Shown here in pieces: positions 1-10,147 of a stretch of 64,000 nucleotides of DNA (its first letter is position 1; every line of letters begins with the position of its first letter). A program made the translations under genes and the position numbers. The notes below the pieces were generated by a model. That model made no database searches, was not told the origin of the DNA, and saw only the letters and a program-made list of their open reading frames with translations. Source of the stretch: Panopea generosa (lineage: Eukaryota > Mollusca > Bivalvia > Adapedonta > Hiatellidae); the NCBI GenBank assembly GCA_029582155.1, contig CM055895.1, positions 13,832,787 to 13,896,786 of the forward strand, read 5' to 3'.

Positions 1-185
1 TACAAAAATATTGGAAAACAAAAATGTTTTCTGGAGTACCTAGTATCCTGCGACTTCGTATCGTATTTTGTGCTGGTTCTATGTATATCCCCTCGTTGTC
101 GATCTGTATATAGCCTGTCTGAACAGAGACATGTCACTTTACAGTATCAGCTTACAAAACATCATAACAGTTAGATAGCTAGATA

Positions 186-353
186 GATGGATGGATGGAT
201 GGATGGATGGATGGATGGATGGATGGATGGATGGATGGATGGATGGATGGATGGATGGATGGATGGATGGATGGATGGATGGATGGATGGATGGATGGAT
301 GGATGGATGGATGGATGGATGGATGGATGGATGGATGGATGGATGGATGGATG
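186..353. repeat. (GGAT)n microsatellite
   Basis: About 42 near-perfect copies of a tetranucleotide. Every frame is open on both strands, which gives the MDGW and HPSI open frames; these are not genes. Confidence 0.97.
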
Positions 354-570
354 CACTGATTTATGAGTGGGGACGTATTCCACGTCGAGTTTATAGGACT
401 CTGCGTTCTCGGCTTCCGGAAGAGATCATGCGAAATGGGGGACATACCCGGTACTGACGTTTAAGATGACTGACGTGAAATAAACAGTGATTAAGTAATA
501 ACGGATAGTGGAATCATCGTTTGTTTTTCAGTTGCATTGTTGATATGTCATTGATTCATTTGATATGGCG

Positions 571-571
571 G

Positions 572-619
<48 letters not shown>

Positions 620-621
620 TG
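571..621. repeat. (GTGC)n microsatellite
   Basis: A perfect run of a GC-rich tetranucleotide. The same motif recurs at 52744-52775. Confidence 0.95.
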
Positions 622-867
622 GGGGTTTTCATATACAACTATAACGTTTTCTTTTTACTTTTTGGAAGTTAAAGATATGTTATAATAATTATGTATTCTT
701 TTGCTGAAAACTCTGTAATTTAAAAATATTTCCTGTTTGATTGATTGGTCGGCCGATCGGCTTATTTATTTACTGATTTATTGATTGATTTATTGATTGA
801 TTACATGAATATAAGCTTGCATGAATGACATGAATGTGATGCAGTATAGGTAATCGCATCAACTTAC

Positions 868-1175
868 CAAACCTGTTAAGATGGAGATGGCCGCGTAACT
901 AAACCTCTTCCCTCGAACATGACCCTGGTAAAATAACTGGTTATCTGCCAATAACTCCACCTCTGTTGTATTGTCACCATTACCCCATTCAGATAACGCA
1001 CCTTCCGGTACAATATCATGGCGATCTAATATTAAATGAAGTGTCTCGTGGCGCCATGCCAATGACAACCTCAGTTGCTTTTTGGAATAGCGTAGATCAG
1101 ACAAACTGCCGATGTGGTTTGTTATTTTTGGCATTGTAACTTCCTCGTGGTTGGAATTGTTACACATCGCTTCAA
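868..1175 (-). CDS. Metalloprotease propeptide exon
   Basis: The acceptor is tttaaatacattgcag and the donor gtaagttg. The exon carries 2 nt plus 102 codons, ends in phase 0 and has no internal stop. It encodes the M12B-propeptide-like region that ends YAAISILTGL. A second GT lies six bases inside the 3' end but is a weaker donor. This is the best supported exon of the gene. Confidence 0.75.
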
Positions 1176-3807
1176 CTGCAATGTATTTAAACATAATAAG
1201 TAGTTCGTTTATGTGATAGATCCGATACTAAAAGTACATGTGTATGTCATAAACGACTGTTCTGTAATACATTGTCTCACTTAAGAATTACTTAAGAGTA
1301 TTACATCCGAGAAATTATAGATGTGTAAATTGGTGGGGCATATTTTTTTTTTGAAAATGCTTGAATGTTCATGTTTTTCTCTACAGATGATAAAAATGGA
1401 ACATTGTCATGAGTTGTGCCAAGTTTGGCTGACACTGGGTGTTGTTTGATGAAGATGTAATAATTTGAAGACGCGTAGTGATACACTGTACGAAAAGGAC
1501 AAATCGTCAAAAATAAAGGGGTGTCATAAAACCATGAATATGCTACCTGGTCAACCCCATGTTTTTTTCCTACATATTTGGAGCAACAGTTGACAATCTA
1601 TGAATCAAGGTGATTTTAGAACCATTGGCAACGGTCCAGTGTTCCAGAAGTGCATTTCTCTATATGTAAAACAGCACAAAATTAATTGTGTGAGACGTTT
1701 AATGTTCTGTGGTACAAAGTAATTGTAAAACAACATGATGAAATTAGGTCCAATGTGTACAAGAACCAAAACCGCATCAACATAGTGCCCATTGATCTCG
1801 AAGGGGGTAGATAACATTTATCTCTATTCAATCAAAAGTACTTTTCCGATTCAAGTTGAAAATATGAAGGTGAATATGAAAAACTTAAACAATAATTATA
1901 TAACTGTCCAATCACAAACTCGAATGATATACGTCGTCTTCGACGGAGATACATATTATAGTCACTGAAATTCTCCACCGACCATTGGAAAGAGTCGTTG
2001 CACGTCTTTTAAGAAAAGAGTTAATCTACTCTATATTCATATGAAAACAATTAATCAGAAGTGATTATATATTTAAGGTTATGGTTATTAGACGTCACAG
2101 ATATTATTTGTATATTTAATAATATTAAATCTAGAAGACGGTTCACGTACTCAGCTTACGTATGTTTGTATATCTAACAAAAAAAGAAGTTTTGACATTT
2201 ATAGACGCCCTGGAAATGCGGTTAAACATAAATATGTCTTCATTAAAATACAAAACAAACGCTATCTAGAAAGCAACCAAATGTTTTTTTTGTAACAGAC
2301 AAATCATTAATTCTGTCGAGTCAGCAAAATGTTCAGACAAAAAGCAACATTTAACCCATTATTCTTTTGAAAAAAAAAGCACCAACTTGCCGATAAATCT
2401 CTGCCCAGACCTGAGATACTTCAAGATATATGTATCAAACTATATCAAACAGGTGAATGTTACATGAAAACATTGGCTGATTAGAAGTTAAATACCACTT
2501 ACCTAACTGCCCTGGTTTCAAAACCTGAAAAAAGTAGTTACACGTATTCTCATGAAGATAAGGCAAAGATGTATGTCATTTTTAATCATATCCGTATTCA
2601 AAATGGTCGTAACAAATGAGTTATACAATTGAAGGCATACGTCTTAGTCATAGTGTCGTAGTATTTGTTTTTGGTGTTTAGGTTATACGTATATGCTCCA
2701 TTGTTTGATCTTGTTATGTATATGTTTCGGTATCGGATATGATCAAGGGATAAATAATGATTCCTTCAAACTCATATTGCACGACTTGTATGTTAAGTCT
2801 AATAATATAAGTTTTGTCATAATATTAATATCTTTATAAACTTATATGACGTTTATTATTATCATGTCGCCATATTTGTAATAATATATATGCGAATATC
2901 CTTCATGGGTCTCAGACCTTCTGGATATAATGTAAAAAAATATCAAATGTGTGTATTTAACAGTGTATTTTTGGTTCTGGTGCCCTGCAATAGTGTATTG
3001 TCTAAAAAAAAAAGGTATACAAATAAAACATGTCAAGCATATGGAACGTATTACATAATTGAGCATGCATAACAAACATAACAACTGTCTTCTATCCAAT
3101 CATAACATAATAAAACCATTGTTTCACTGAATGAAACAAACAGCTATCACGCAAGTCTCAAACAGTTCACGCATACTGGTATCACAGATTTACGGTTATT
3201 GACTCAGACCACATACACCTTTATCTCTCTGATGAGTGTTAAATGTTGGAAAATATATACATGTAATGATAGTTAAGCCTACCATCAAAAATACCACTTG
3301 AGATTAATTGAGTTTAATATTTAGCATTCTTTTTATGCCATCGAGGGCTAACAGGCGATCAGTAAACAACTTTTTTCTGGGATTCTGGAAGGTTAACCAG
3401 TACTCGAGCATACCAGTCCGCAAACAACTGATAACTTTCCCATTTGAGTCAGCGGTCAGCAACGTATATCGATCATCACAGATACTGTGGGCTGGCGGGG
3501 ATTCGAATTGATAGTCAGACGAACTACCGACTGAGCTAACCGAACCCGACTCACATATACTTAAGGTGGCTATATCTAAGTATCCACTACACTGCTGCCC
3601 CGCTCATAGTTTATATGTTCGATGGTCTCATGAAAAAAATTTACACTATCAAATGAGTTCATTTAGTACATAAATACTTTACTATATTGTTGTTGTTGTT
3701 TTTGTTACAAAATTATTTACAAAATATATTTTACATAATTGTTGGAATGCACTTACCAGGAGATAAATCCAAACGGCCCTACAAAAATTCACTTTAATCC
3801 AGTGCAT
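868..3807 (-). CDS. ADAM/ADAMTS-like metalloprotease, 5' part (3 exons, runs off left edge)
   Basis: The three exons are 3757-3807, 2503-2524 and 868-1175. Together they give 381 nt, exactly 127 codons, with matching phases and AG/GT boundaries. Exon 1 starts with ATG and reads MHWIKVNFCRAVWIYLL, a short signal-peptide-like stretch. The 22-nt microexon adds VLKPGQL. The third exon resembles the propeptide of ADAM/ADAMTS (reprolysin, M12B) proteases, with TLHLIL, an SEW segment and QLFYQGHVRG. In that family the propeptide keeps a secreted or membrane zinc protease inactive. The Cys that usually precedes FYQGHV is Leu here, and the usual Ser-Thr-Cys near the end reads SILTGL. The catalytic domain would lie to the left of the window, so ADAM versus ADAMTS cannot be decided. 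Family call fairly sure; exons 1 and 2 rest on splice signals and phase. Confidence 0.68.
1176..2502 (-). other. Metalloprotease intron 2, no further feature seen
   Basis: AT-rich intron between the microexon and the propeptide exon. Short frames here have no family resemblance. Nothing else is recognised. Confidence 0.5.
2503..2524 (-). CDS. 22-nt microexon (VLKPGQL)
   Basis: A tttttcag acceptor and a gtaagtgg donor enclose only 22 nt. Seven codons plus one base join in phase to exon 1 (phase 0) and to the propeptide exon (needs one base). The peptide extends the hydrophobic end of the signal-like sequence. The call rests on splice signals and phase alone; a transcript would settle it. Confidence 0.55.
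3308..3550 (-). mobile_element. SINE family A copy (tRNA-derived)
   Basis: On the minus strand it starts with a tRNA-like GCTCAGTCGGTAG (A box) and ATTCGAA (B box region) and ends in the conserved tail TTAGCCCTCGATGGCATAAA. Related copies are listed below. It lies in intron 1 of the metalloprotease. Confidence 0.8.
3757..3807 (-). CDS. First coding exon, signal peptide of the metalloprotease
   Basis: The exon is an ATG followed by 17 codons ending at a strong gtaagtgc donor in phase 0. The peptide has Lys near the start and a hydrophobic Val-Trp-Ile-Tyr-Leu-Leu end, continued by Val-Leu from the microexon. That is what a secreted or membrane ADAM would need at its N-terminus. It is short, so the signal peptide depends on the microexon being real. 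Confidence 0.5.
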
Positions 3808-4054
3808 GGTAGTTCCTGTTTTTTTATTTGGTCACTTTGCTTTAAAAATGATAAGTGTTATGCACTATAAAATAATTACTCGTATAACTGTACATAACCT
3901 GGTGTGGAGCTGTAACCACGTCTACAGACTCGTGATCGGAGGCGTTCTGATTTCCGTGCGGGTTACCTCCCACCTATCGTGATTCTCGTCTGTAAGTTAG
4001 TGTTTATATGATTAATAAACTCATAAAGTTTGCTGATTAAGATGAAACAAAGCT

Positions 4055-5188
4055 TTTACGCATAATAAATTACTATAATATAGTTGTATAGGAATACAAT
4101 AGTTATCTATAACGCGTAATTAATTACTGCAATATAGTTGTATAGGAATACAATAGTTATCCCTAACCCGTAATATAGTTGTATAGGAATACAATTATTA
4201 TCTAAAACGCGTAATTAATTACTATAAATATAGTTGTTAGGAATACAAAAGTTATCTATAACGCGTAATTAATTACTGCAATATAGTTGTATAGGAATAC
4301 AATAGTTATCCCTAACCCGTAATATAGTTGTATAGGAATACAATAATTATCTATAACACGTAATAAATTACTATGAATATAGTTGTATAGGAATACAATA
4401 GTTATCTATAACGCGTAATTAATTACTGTAATATAGTTGTATAGGAATACAATAGTTATCTATAACCCGTAATATAGTTGTATAGGAATACAATAATTAT
4501 CTATAACGCGTAATTAATTACTATAATATAGTTGTATAGGAATACAATAGTTGTCTATAACGCGTAATTAATTACTGTAATATAGTTGTATAGGAATACA
4601 ATAGTTATCCCTAACCCGTCATATAGTTGTATAGGAATACAATTATTATCTATAACACGTAATTAATTACTATAATATAGTTGTATAGGAATACAATAGT
4701 TATCTATAACGCGTAACTAATTACTGTAATAAAGTTGTATAGGAATACAATAGTTATCTATAACCCGTAATATAGTTTTATAGAAATACAATAATCATCT
4801 ATAACGCGTAATTTATTACTATAGTATAGTTGTATAGGAATACAATAGTTGTCTATAACGCGAAATTAATTAATGTAATATAGGTGTATAGGAATACAAT
4901 ACTTATCTATAAAGCGTAATTAATTACTATAATATAATTGTATAGGAATACAATAGTTATCTATAACGCGTAATTAGTTACTATAATATAGTTGTATAGG
5001 AATACAATAGTTATCTATAACGCGTAATTAATTACTATAATATAGTTGTATAGGAATACAATAGTTATCTATAACGCGTAATATAGTTGTATAGGATTAC
5101 AATAATAATTTAAAATGCGTAATTAATTAATATAATATAGTTGTATAGGAATACAATAGTTATCTATAACGCGTTATAAATTACTGTT
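4055..5188. repeat. ~54-bp AT-rich satellite
   Basis: About 22 units built around GTATAGGAATACAATAGTTA and CTATAACGCGTAATTAATTA. Some units lack about 13 bp, giving a shorter variant that recurs at regular spacing. It lies between the metalloprotease start and the P450 end. Confidence 0.92.
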
Positions 5189-5225
5189 AGTAATGATTAT
5201 TTGTTTGAATTTGTTTGAATTTGTT

Positions 5226-5497
5226 TGAATATTTGGCGTCGTTTTTTAAGCCATCGACGGCTAACAGACAATCAGTTAATCAAACCACTCTTCCCTGGGG
5301 TTCCTGGAACTCGAGCACACCCATCCGCGCACGTAACTAGTGACTTTATCACTTGAATCCGCGGTAAGAGACGAATGACAGTGAAACATAATGTCATATA
5401 TCAATCATCACGGAGACTATGACCGGGCAGAGATTCGAACTCACAACCCCTGGATTGATAGTCAGACGTGCTACCGGCTGAGCTAATCTTAACGGCT
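5226..5497 (-). mobile_element. SINE family A copy, nearly full length
   Basis: On the minus strand: TTAGCTCAGCCGGTAGCACG, then a GTTCGAATC B box, then a body with CTCCGTGATGATTGATATA and the tail. A short GAATTTGTTT triplication borders it on the left. Confidence 0.88.
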
Positions 5498-6044
5498 AGT
5501 GGTTTCAGAACAAGATATTAATCAAAATCTGCAAATATGACCGTATTTAAAACAAAACACGGTGCACATAGTCAGACCTGCTATGTTTATTTCTGAACAT
5601 TTTGATTCCGCAAGTTAGATTTTATGTGAACGGTAATAAAATAACTGCCGTTATTTGAGGTATTCTTTGTTAGAAGTGACTTTGTTTAATGTCGCTGTAC
5701 TTACTTCCCTGACGCTCTCCCCGCGTGATATTATACCGCAACATTACTTCGTCTCTTTGATTGAAATTTATTGCAAATTGTTTCAAATAAACTTGTAGAA
5801 AATGCCATAAACCTTCGAGAGTAATTTAGTGTTTGATGGTACAACAGAAGCCTAATGCTATACAATGTTATATATTGTTATTATCAGATCTGGAATTTTG
5901 ATTAAACATTGCTTAACCAAGATGTGAGTTCAAACGTCAGTGTATAGCATTAACTTAATTTTTTGGAAAAATTTGGCACTTAATAAAATCTTGTATCACG
6001 TACTGGCTGACGACAAACTGCTTTTCAAACCTAGATGTTTAATC
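5498..6044. other. Spacer without recognised feature
   Basis: AT-rich DNA between a SINE and the next repeat. I see no gene or repeat here. Confidence 0.4.
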
Positions 6045-6208
6045 ACTGTGGGACGCCCGCCTCTCATGCGGTTGATGTTGTGTTCGATAATCGGCCGGAT
6101 CATACCAAAAACATGAAACATTATATTAGAAGCTTCCCCGTTTGGCTCTCAGCATTTAGTGGATAGTTTTAGGTCTGGTCAGCCCGTTTCCAGTATAATA
6201 TGACTTAT
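6045..6208 (+). mobile_element. SINE family C copy (diverged)
   Basis: It shares the CCCGCCTCTCATGCGG arm and the body (CTCAGCATTTAGTGGATAGT, GGTCTGGTCAG) with the copy at 11455. The 36-bp satellite begins at its 3' end. Confidence 0.7.
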
Positions 6209-8075
6209 TCATACTCTTTAGATGTTGTTACAGTCCCTATATATATATGTGTCATATTCTCTAGCTGTTGTTGCATCCCCTATATATGTCATATTCTCCA
6301 GATGTTGTAACACCCCCTATATATGTCATATTCTCTAGCAGTTGCTACATCCCCTATATATGTCATATTCCCTAGATGTTGTTGCATCCCCTATATGTTT
6401 TATATTCTCTAGGTGTTGTTACATTCACTATATATATATATGTCATATTCTCTAGATGTTGTTGCATCCCCTATATATGTCATATTCTCTAGATGTTGTT
6501 GCATCCCTTATATATGTCTTATTCTCTAGATGTTGTTACATCCCTTATATATGTCATATTCTCTAGCAGTTGTTACATCCCCTATATATGTCATATTCTC
6601 TAGATGTTGTTACATTCCCTATATATGTCATATTCTCTAGCTGTTGTTACATCCCCTATATATGTCATATTCTCCAGATGTTGTAACACCCCCTATATAT
6701 GTCATATTCTCTAGCAGTTGCTACATCCCCTATATATGTCATATTCCCTAGATGTTGTTGCATCCCCTATATGTTTTATATTCTCTAGGTGTTGTTACAT
6801 TCACTATATATATATATGTCATATTCTCTAGATGTTGTTGCATCCCCTATATATGTCATATTCTCTAGATGTTGTTGCATCCCTTATATATGTCTTATTC
6901 TCTAGATGTTGTTACATCCCTTATATATGTCATATTCTCTAGCAGTTGTTACATCCCCTATATATGTCATATTCTCTAGATGTTGTTACATTCCCTATAT
7001 ATGTCATATTCTCTAGCTGTTGTTACATCCCCTATATATGTCTTATTCTCTAGATGTTGTTACATTCCCTATATATATATGTCATATTCTCTAGATGTTG
7101 TTACATCCCTTATATATGTCATATTCTCTAGATGTTGTTACATTCCCTTATATATGTCATATTCTCTAGATGTTGTTACATTCCCTATATATGTCATATT
7201 CTCTAGATGTTTAGATGTTGTTACATCCCTTATATATGTCATTTTCTCTAGATGTTGTAACATCCCTTATATATGTCATATTCTCTAGATGTTGTTACAT
7301 CCACTATATATATATATATATATGTCATATTCTCTAGATGTTGTTACATCCCTTATATATGTCATATTCTCTAGATGTTGTTACATTCCCTATATATGTC
7401 ATATTCTCTAGATGTTGTTACATCACATATGTATGTCATATTCTCTAGATGATGTTACATTCCCTATATATGTCATATTCTCTAGATGTTGTTACATCCC
7501 TTATATATGTCTTATTCTCTATATGTTGTTACATCCATTATATATATATGTCATATTCTCTAGATGTTGTTACATTCCCTATATATGTCATATTATCTAG
7601 ATGTTGTAACATCCCTAATATATGTCATATTCTCGAGATGTTGTTACATCCACTATATATGTCTTATTCTCTAAATGTTGTTACATCCTTTATATATGTC
7701 ACATTCTCTAGATGTTGTTACATTCCCTATATATGTCATATTCTCTAGATGTTGTTACATTCCCTTATATATGTCATATTCTCTAGATGTTGTTACATTC
7801 CCTATATATGTCATATTTTCTAGATGTTGTTACATCCCTTATATATGTCATATTCTCTAGATGTTGTTACATCCCTTATATATGTCATATTCTCTAGATG
7901 TTGTAACATCCCCTATATATGTCATATTCTCTAGATGTTGTTACATCCCCTATATATGTCATATTCTCTCGATGTTGTTACATTCCCTATATATATCATA
8001 TTCTCTAGATGTTGTTACATCCCCTATATATGTCATATTCTCTAGGTGTTGTAACAGTCTCTTTATATGTCAAAT
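6195..8075. repeat. 36-bp satellite with higher-order duplication
   Basis: About 50 copies of a unit containing CATATTCTCTAGATGTTGTT and ACATCCCCTATATATGT. A block of about 376 bp is duplicated (variant GATGTTGTAACACC at 6301 and 6677). The unit length is divisible by three, so several frames stay open; they are not genes. Confidence 0.95.
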
Positions 8076-8330
8076 TTAGTCAAATAAGACGGGAACCATA
8101 GATCACAACGTTAGGCTTTATTAATTAAACTTATTGCTCACATAACACTGCGTATTGAGTGTTGTTAAAAGTTAACATCCTGGTATATAATATATGAGGT
8201 GTCGCCGGCTTGTTAATTTCAACACACTTCTTTTAATGTAATAGTTTATATTTAATTATCACAAAGTATTTATAACACACGTTTTTCTTTTGCTGACAAT
8301 TTCTTCTTCAACTTTACTTAAATCAACTAA

Positions 8331-8660
8331 GGGGTCCTCTGTAGCCGAGTGGTATAAGACGCCGTCTCCAGTGATATTTCCTCTCACCACTAAGGTCGTA
8401 GGTTCGAGTCCGGCTTGCTTCAAAAACTTTATGTGAGAATGTCTCAGTATCACTTACCTCTCACCGCTAAGGTCAAAGGTTCGGGTAAAAAACTCGCTCC
8501 AAAAAGATTTATGTGAGAAAGTTTGCCAGTTACATGCGGAAGGACGGTGGTTCTACTCAGATTCATTCTGAGGTCTTCCTCCACCAATAAAACAGGATAT
8601 ACATGTACAATATATAACTTGAATGTGTTGAAACTGACTTTAAACAACATTTAAAACAAA
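8331..8660 (+). mobile_element. SINE family B copy (tRNA-Leu/Ser-like head)
   Basis: The head has GTAGCCGAGTGGTATAAG (A box) and GGTTCGAGTCC (B box). The body has GTGAGAAAGTTTGCCAGTTA and TTCCTCCACCAATAAAA. The head-linker GTTCG segment occurs twice, so the copy may be partly duplicated. Confidence 0.85.
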
Positions 8661-8888
8661 TAAAATAAACATCAAATCAACTGCAGTATCTTCGAAAATA
8701 CTTAACTTATATAATTGTGTTTCATATAATCTTTAGTGCGACCATTGGTTAGGTTAGTGGTTTGTTTTTTATACAGATAGATGCTGTCTTACGATCGATT
8801 TTACCACGTAGTTGCTTTGCTAAAATATGCTGTATGTATCACAATCAAGTGTTGAATATCACACCGGTCACTGCCTTGTTCCTGTTTG

Positions 8889-9172
8889 TCATATTGGAGT
8901 CGTCTGTGTTTTTACAGACCTGAAGTTGTCTGTGTTTTGATAGATCTGAAGTCGTCTGTGTTTTGATAGATCTGAAGTCGTCTGTGTTTTGACAGATCCG
9001 ATGTCATCTGTGTTTTGATAGCTCTGAAGCCGCCTGTGTTGTGATAGATCTGAAGTCGTCTGTGTGTTGATAGCCCTGAAGTCGTATGTGTTTTGATAGA
9101 TCTGAAGTCGTATGTGTTTTGATAGATCTGAAGTCGTCTGTTGTGTTGATAGATCTGAAGTCGTCTGTGTTT
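8889..9172. repeat. 26-bp tandem array at the P450 stop codon
   Basis: About ten units containing TGAAGTCGTCTGTGTTTTGA. The rightmost unit overlaps the TGA stop, so on the minus strand the array would be the first 280 nt of the P450 3' UTR. The open frames in it are artefacts. Confidence 0.93.
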
Positions 9173-9246
9173 CATCTCGCCTGCAGACGAACCTGAATTG
9201 GCTGAGTTGGTTTAAGAATGCCAAAGTGAGACAAATCTAATGGTAT
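9172..9246 (-). CDS. P450 exon 14: C-terminus and stop
   Basis: Acceptor catttaatttcag. It encodes IPLDLSHFGILKPTQPIQVR then LQAR and a TGA stop. The IPL start and the KPTQPI-VRL end are typical of the last P450 beta strands. The 26-bp tandem array begins directly at the stop codon. Confidence 0.92.
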   Translation of the reverse strand: MPLDLSHFGILKPTQPIQVRLQAR

Positions 9247-10108
9247 CTGAAATTAAATGAAACATGTTTAAAATAAAATAAAAACTTTTCAAAAATATTA
9301 ACTAAAAAAACATATTCTGTAAAATTATAGTTTATGTTTATACAAATGATACTTAAGTGCATCCAAATACCTGCGTTTTATCTGATTTGACAAACTTCAG
9401 TTTTCTCAGCATGTATACGAGGGCTACTTTGGCCTCGACGAGGGCTAACCTCCTTCCTATACAGTGGCGAGGTCCGCAACCAAAGGCCAGAAAGTTTACA
9501 GAATCAACGGCACCTTTGTTTTCTGAAGAAAATCTGAAACACAAGATAAAGAAAATATTAAAAACACACAAATCATTGGGTATTAACTAAACTTTGCTAT
9601 AAAGAAATGGAAAATAGTAAATCAAACCAACAAACCAACTGTAAATAACAAATCGGTACAATAAAAAGAACATATATAGGCTGTTTTTCACAAAATAACT
9701 TCGCCGTAAGTCAATTTGACATTTAGTTCGTTTTATGTTCAAATTTTGATCAATAATTATAATGTTTTTATTTCTAGAAAAAAATGTTTTTCTGCATTAT
9801 TTGAACCATTGCTAAGATCATTGAGATAACTATTAAAATATTTAGAATGATTGTTAGTTATTTTCCTACTCTTAGTTTTTCGTTTGAAACGCACCCCTGT
9901 ATAAAATAGTAAAATAAAGCGAGTACACGTGGTTTATACACGTACCGTTCCGGGTCAAAGGTTTCTGGACTAGGATAGTTTTCCTCGCTGTGATGTATCA
10001 TCCAAATTGGAATTAGAATACTGGCACCTCGTGGTATGGTCATGCCACCAATCTGTATGTCCTCCTTAGTTATACGATTCAATCTGTACGATATATTAGT
10101 GCTCACAT

Positions 10109-10147
<39 letters not shown>

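Noticed and set aside
4055-5188. CRISPR-like array of regular repeats
   Set aside because: The spacers are as conserved as the repeats, so it is a plain tandem satellite in animal DNA. The same holds for the other arrays.
6980-8079. Long frames of MLLHSLYMSYSLDVV type
   Set aside because: The 36-bp satellite has a unit divisible by three, so frames stay open by chance.
8333-8412. tRNA-Leu or tRNA-Ser gene
   Set aside because: The A and B boxes belong to SINE family B, present in four copies with the same tail.
9353-9571. Unspliced P450 end reading VFGCT then stop
   Set aside because: A good donor lies before it, and exon 14 (9172-9246) restores the conserved P450 C-terminus in phase.
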